From: Lachnospiraceae bacterium | GTDB taxonomy: Bacteria > Bacillota > Clostridia > Lachnospirales > Lachnospiraceae | DNA: 64,000 nucleotides | Assembly (NCBI GenBank): GCA_017463225.1 | Contig: JAFTPO010000019.1 | Coordinates: 1 to 64,000, forward strand | Reading direction: 5' to 3' | Shown here: in pieces, positions 61,648 to 64,000 of the stretch | How positions within the stretch are numbered: the stretch's first letter is position 1 | Layout: every line of letters begins with the position of its first letter | Program-made: the position numbers and the translations under genes | Notes under the pieces: generated by a model | Seen by the model: only the letters and a program-made list of their open reading frames with translations | Databases searched by the model: none | Told to the model about the DNA's origin: nothing

Positions 61648-62364
61648 ATGGCAGAACAGTTATATACTATACCGGTAAATGATGCTTTTGAATCTGACTG
61701 CGAATGTCCTGTCTGTGCGATGATGACAGACTTAGAGAAAAACGCAGTTGAATATACTATGGGGCCAAGCTACATGGAGGATGACAACAGAGCTATGACT
61801 GACGAATTAGGCTTTTGCAGACATCATATTAAAATACTATATGGTGAGAAAAATCGTCTTGGTCTTGCACTTATGATGAAGACTCACACTGACAAGACTA
61901 TAAAGGATCTTAAGGCTCTTAGCCAGAATAAGCCTGTAGCAGGAGGATTGTTCAAAAAAGCCGGGGCATCATCTGTTGGTGAATATATAAAAAAGCTTGA
62001 GGACAGCTGTTTTATCTGTGGTCGTATGGAAAAGATGATTGACAGATACATTGATACAATCTTCCACTTATGGAAAAAGGATAAGGATTTTAAAAATAAG
62101 GTAGCGGGCTGTAAGGGTTTTTGCACATACCACTATGGTCTCCTCTACGACTACGGCGCCAATAAGCTTTCCAAGGATGCTTACAGCGAATTTTTAGATA
62201 TCCTTAACAAGGTTTATTTCGAAAACATGGAACGTGTAAATGGAGATATTAGTTGGTTTATCGATAAGTTTGACTATCGATTTAAGAATGAGCCATGGAA
62301 GAATTCAAAGGATGCTCTACCTAGAGGAATAATAAAGACTAACCACACTATGGTAGAACAATAA
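61648..62364 (+). CDS. DUF6062 family protein
   Basis: A 238-residue soluble protein of unknown function. It has a repeated Cys/His pattern: CECPVCAMM near residue 23, FCRHHIKILYG near 56, CFICGRMEK near 121 and GFCTYHYGLLYD near 155. This suggests two zinc- or metal-binding units in a duplicated fold. The N-terminal LYTIPVNDAF and these motifs match DUF6062 proteins of Lachnospiraceae. AAAGGAG precedes the ATG. It is followed by the CoA-transferase gene after 46 bases, probably in one operon. Confidence 0.78.
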   Translation: MAEQLYTIPVNDAFESDCECPVCAMMTDLEKNAVEYTMGPSYMEDDNRAMTDELGFCRHHIKILYGEKNRLGLALMMKTHTDKTIKDLKALSQNKPVAGGLFKKAGASSVGEYIKKLEDSCFICGRMEKMIDRYIDTIFHLWKKDKDFKNKVAGCKGFCTYHYGLLYDYGANKLSKDAYSEFLDILNKVYFENMERVNGDISWFIDKFDYRFKNEPWKNSKDALPRGIIKTNHTMVEQ

Positions 62365-62410
62365 CCATATATTAATATAGCAACAACTCAAAGAAACGAG
62401 GCAAAAGAAA

Positions 62411-63940
62411 ATGTACAGTATAATGACTTCAGACGAAGCAATAGATTTGATTAAAGACGGTGATGTAATCTGCCTCAATTCCTTTCTTGGAATTGAGAAT
62501 CCGGAAGAATTACATGAAGCTCTTTATCGCAAATATAGCAAAACAGGGGCTCCAAAGCATCTTACCATGGTATCTAGCGCAGGCTTTGGTGTATGGGATG
62601 AAAACAAAAACGCAGAGCAATATATAAAAGAAGGTGCCGTAGATAAGATTATCTGTGGACATTTTGGTGCTATGTTCAGCACCAAAAGACTGGTATTAGA
62701 GGATCGCTTTGAAGCATATAATCTTCCTTTAGGATGTATCTCCCATGCAATTCGTGCCCAAGCTGGTGGTATTCCGGGAGCTTTGTCAAAGGTTGGACTT
62801 GATATCTTTGTAGATCCGTCGGTAGATGGTCCTGGAATCAATAATATATCCAAGGATACATCTTTAGTTAAGCGAGTTGAGGTTGATGGGGAGGAATTCC
62901 TATACTACACTCTTCCAAAATTCAATGTAGCCCTTATCAAGGGAACCGCTGCAGACAAGAAAGGCAACATATCCTTTGACGATATGTATATGTCAGGTGA
63001 CGCTTTATCTATATGCCAGGCAACAAAAGCAAACGGTGGTAAGGTAATAGTTCAGGTGGATAAGATTTTAAGTAATCCATCCAGACCACGTAACACTATT
63101 ATTCCAGGATGTCTTGTTGATGCTATTGTAATAGTTAAGCCTGAGCCTAGACATGCTGCATATGAATCACTTACAGGTAGCTTTGACATCCCATATTCTC
63201 AGTGGCAGGATTGGAGTGAAATGCTTGAAAGCAGAACCTCAACCAAAAATTTTATCAATATTCCAGGAAATATCATAGGAAAACGTGCTGCTATGGAACT
63301 CCAACCGGATGACATCGTAAATATCGGCGTTGGAATTCCGGAAACAGTTACCAAATACGCAAGGGAAAACGGTATGCTTCAGAAAGTTACCTTAACCGTC
63401 GAGTCAGGTGGTGTTGGCGGTTTCCCAGCATCAGGCAAGGTTTTTGGTGCTGTTATTGGAGCAAACTCTATGTATGATATGGCAAACCAATTTGACCTTT
63501 ATAATAATGGCGGACTTGATATCTGCTTTATGGGAGGTATGGAGGTTGATAAATTTGGAAATGTGAACGCGCACCGCGGTCCAGGTGCCTTCGCCGGAAT
63601 CGGAGGGTTCGCAAATATCACCGCAAAAACTAAAACTGTGGTCTTCTGTTTAACCTTTAATGCAAAGGGACTTGATGTAGATGAACAAAATAACAAGGTT
63701 ATAATAAAAAATAATGGTTCTATACCAAAATTCGTTGATAAAGTTAACAGCATCAGTTTTTCAGCAAAGCGAGCAATAGCAAATAAGCAAAAGGTTCTTT
63801 ATGTTACTGAGCGATGCGTGTTTGAATTAACAGATAAGGGTCTTAGACTAATTGAGGTTTACCCTGGTGTAGATATAGAAAAGGATGTACTTAAACTTCT
63901 ACCTTTTAAGGTTGAAGTTGATTCTATTCTTAATTATTAG
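62411..63940 (+). CDS. YdiF/Pct-like acyl-CoA:acetate CoA-transferase
   Basis: Transfers CoA between short-chain acids. The 509-residue fused chain has both halves of class I CoA-transferases: ICLNSFLGIENPEELHEAL and an FVDPSVDGPG segment in the alpha part; NIGVGIPETVTKYAREN and TVESGGVGGFP in the beta part, the Glu being the CoA-binding catalytic residue. The layout is that of YdiF/propionate CoA-transferase. In a fermentative gut-type anaerobe, acetate with propionyl-, butyryl- or acetoacetyl-CoA are possible partners; sequence cannot decide. The last 60 bases of the window after it contain nothing recognisable. Confidence 0.9.
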   Translation: MYSIMTSDEAIDLIKDGDVICLNSFLGIENPEELHEALYRKYSKTGAPKHLTMVSSAGFGVWDENKNAEQYIKEGAVDKIICGHFGAMFSTKRLVLEDRFEAYNLPLGCISHAIRAQAGGIPGALSKVGLDIFVDPSVDGPGINNISKDTSLVKRVEVDGEEFLYYTLPKFNVALIKGTAADKKGNISFDDMYMSGDALSICQATKANGGKVIVQVDKILSNPSRPRNTIIPGCLVDAIVIVKPEPRHAAYESLTGSFDIPYSQWQDWSEMLESRTSTKNFINIPGNIIGKRAAMELQPDDIVNIGVGIPETVTKYARENGMLQKVTLTVESGGVGGFPASGKVFGAVIGANSMYDMANQFDLYNNGGLDICFMGGMEVDKFGNVNAHRGPGAFAGIGGFANITAKTKTVVFCLTFNAKGLDVDEQNNKVIIKNNGSIPKFVDKVNSISFSAKRAIANKQKVLYVTERCVFELTDKGLRLIEVYPGVDIEKDVLKLLPFKVEVDSILNY

Positions 63941-64000
63941 AGAATAGCTTAAAAAAGATGGAACAAAAAAACTATTGTCGTACAAGCACAATACTTTTTG

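Overview
This window is AT-rich DNA packed with genes in clostridial style: strong AGGAGG-type ribosome binding sites, short intergenic gaps and many intrinsic terminators. Pyruvate phosphate dikinase, a DUF4317 protein, a DUF3793/flavodoxin pair, a DUF6062 protein, a YdiF-type CoA-transferase and a large cytoplasmic pectin-degradation cluster together suggest a Lachnospiraceae member. A pectinolytic Lachnospira-like organism fits best, but that is inference from gene content only. No rRNA, tRNA, CRISPR array, prophage or insertion sequence was seen. No stretch longer than 300 bases lacks a gene.

Layout. 1-9.9 kb: the start of ppdK (its C-terminus lies off the left edge), a DUF3137-like membrane protein, a small ArAE/FUSC-type membrane protein, a SpoU/TrmH rRNA methyltransferase, a 959-residue TPR protein with a degenerate J domain, and two tandem diguanylate cyclase paralogues. 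10.1-30.3 kb: a pectin/galacturonate utilisation island. One reverse-strand operon holds a sugar ABC importer (no ATPase), a DUF624 protein, a TIM-barrel protein, GH105, GH28 and a PfkB kinase. A second reverse-strand operon holds kdgK, kduI, kduD and kdgA. An AraC regulator, a cytoplasmic pectin methylesterase and a LacI regulator lie between these and the forward uxaC-uxaB-uxaA operon. Palindromes related to TGTAAGCGCTTACA sit at the kdgK, uxaC, lacI/pectinesterase and solute-binding-protein promoters, which suggests one regulon. The enzymes have no signal peptides, so imported pectin oligomers are apparently de-esterified, trimmed and channelled to pyruvate and glyceraldehyde-3-phosphate inside the cell.

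30.3-35.6 kb: pta flanked by two striking structured non-coding segments (a branched leader at 30362-30494 and a GC-rich rod-like hairpin at 31538-31665), then a MATE transporter and a cytoplasmic LacI-type sensor/GGDEF fusion. 35.6-44.4 kb: a probable cell-envelope stress locus, with a two-component system, a membrane-anchored propeller-like protein, an OatA-like acyltransferase, and an ABC exporter whose ATPase has Asn in place of the Walker A lysine. 44.5-46.6 kb: a winged-helix regulator with an alpha/beta hydrolase and a cysteine hydrolase. 46.8-52.5 kb: a chemoreceptor, a DUF4317 protein, the DUF3793-flavodoxin operon behind two GTTAG-N6-CTAAC boxes, and a third GGDEF paralogue.

52.7-64 kb: housekeeping genes: glyS, recO, era, an M16 peptidase, cdd, an acyl-ACP thioesterase, a sodium/solute symporter, a DUF6062 protein and a CoA-transferase. 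The strongest leads for something undescribed are the two structured elements around pta, the paired GTTAG boxes, the GGDEF paralogue family with an unassigned C-terminal domain, and the Walker A variant.
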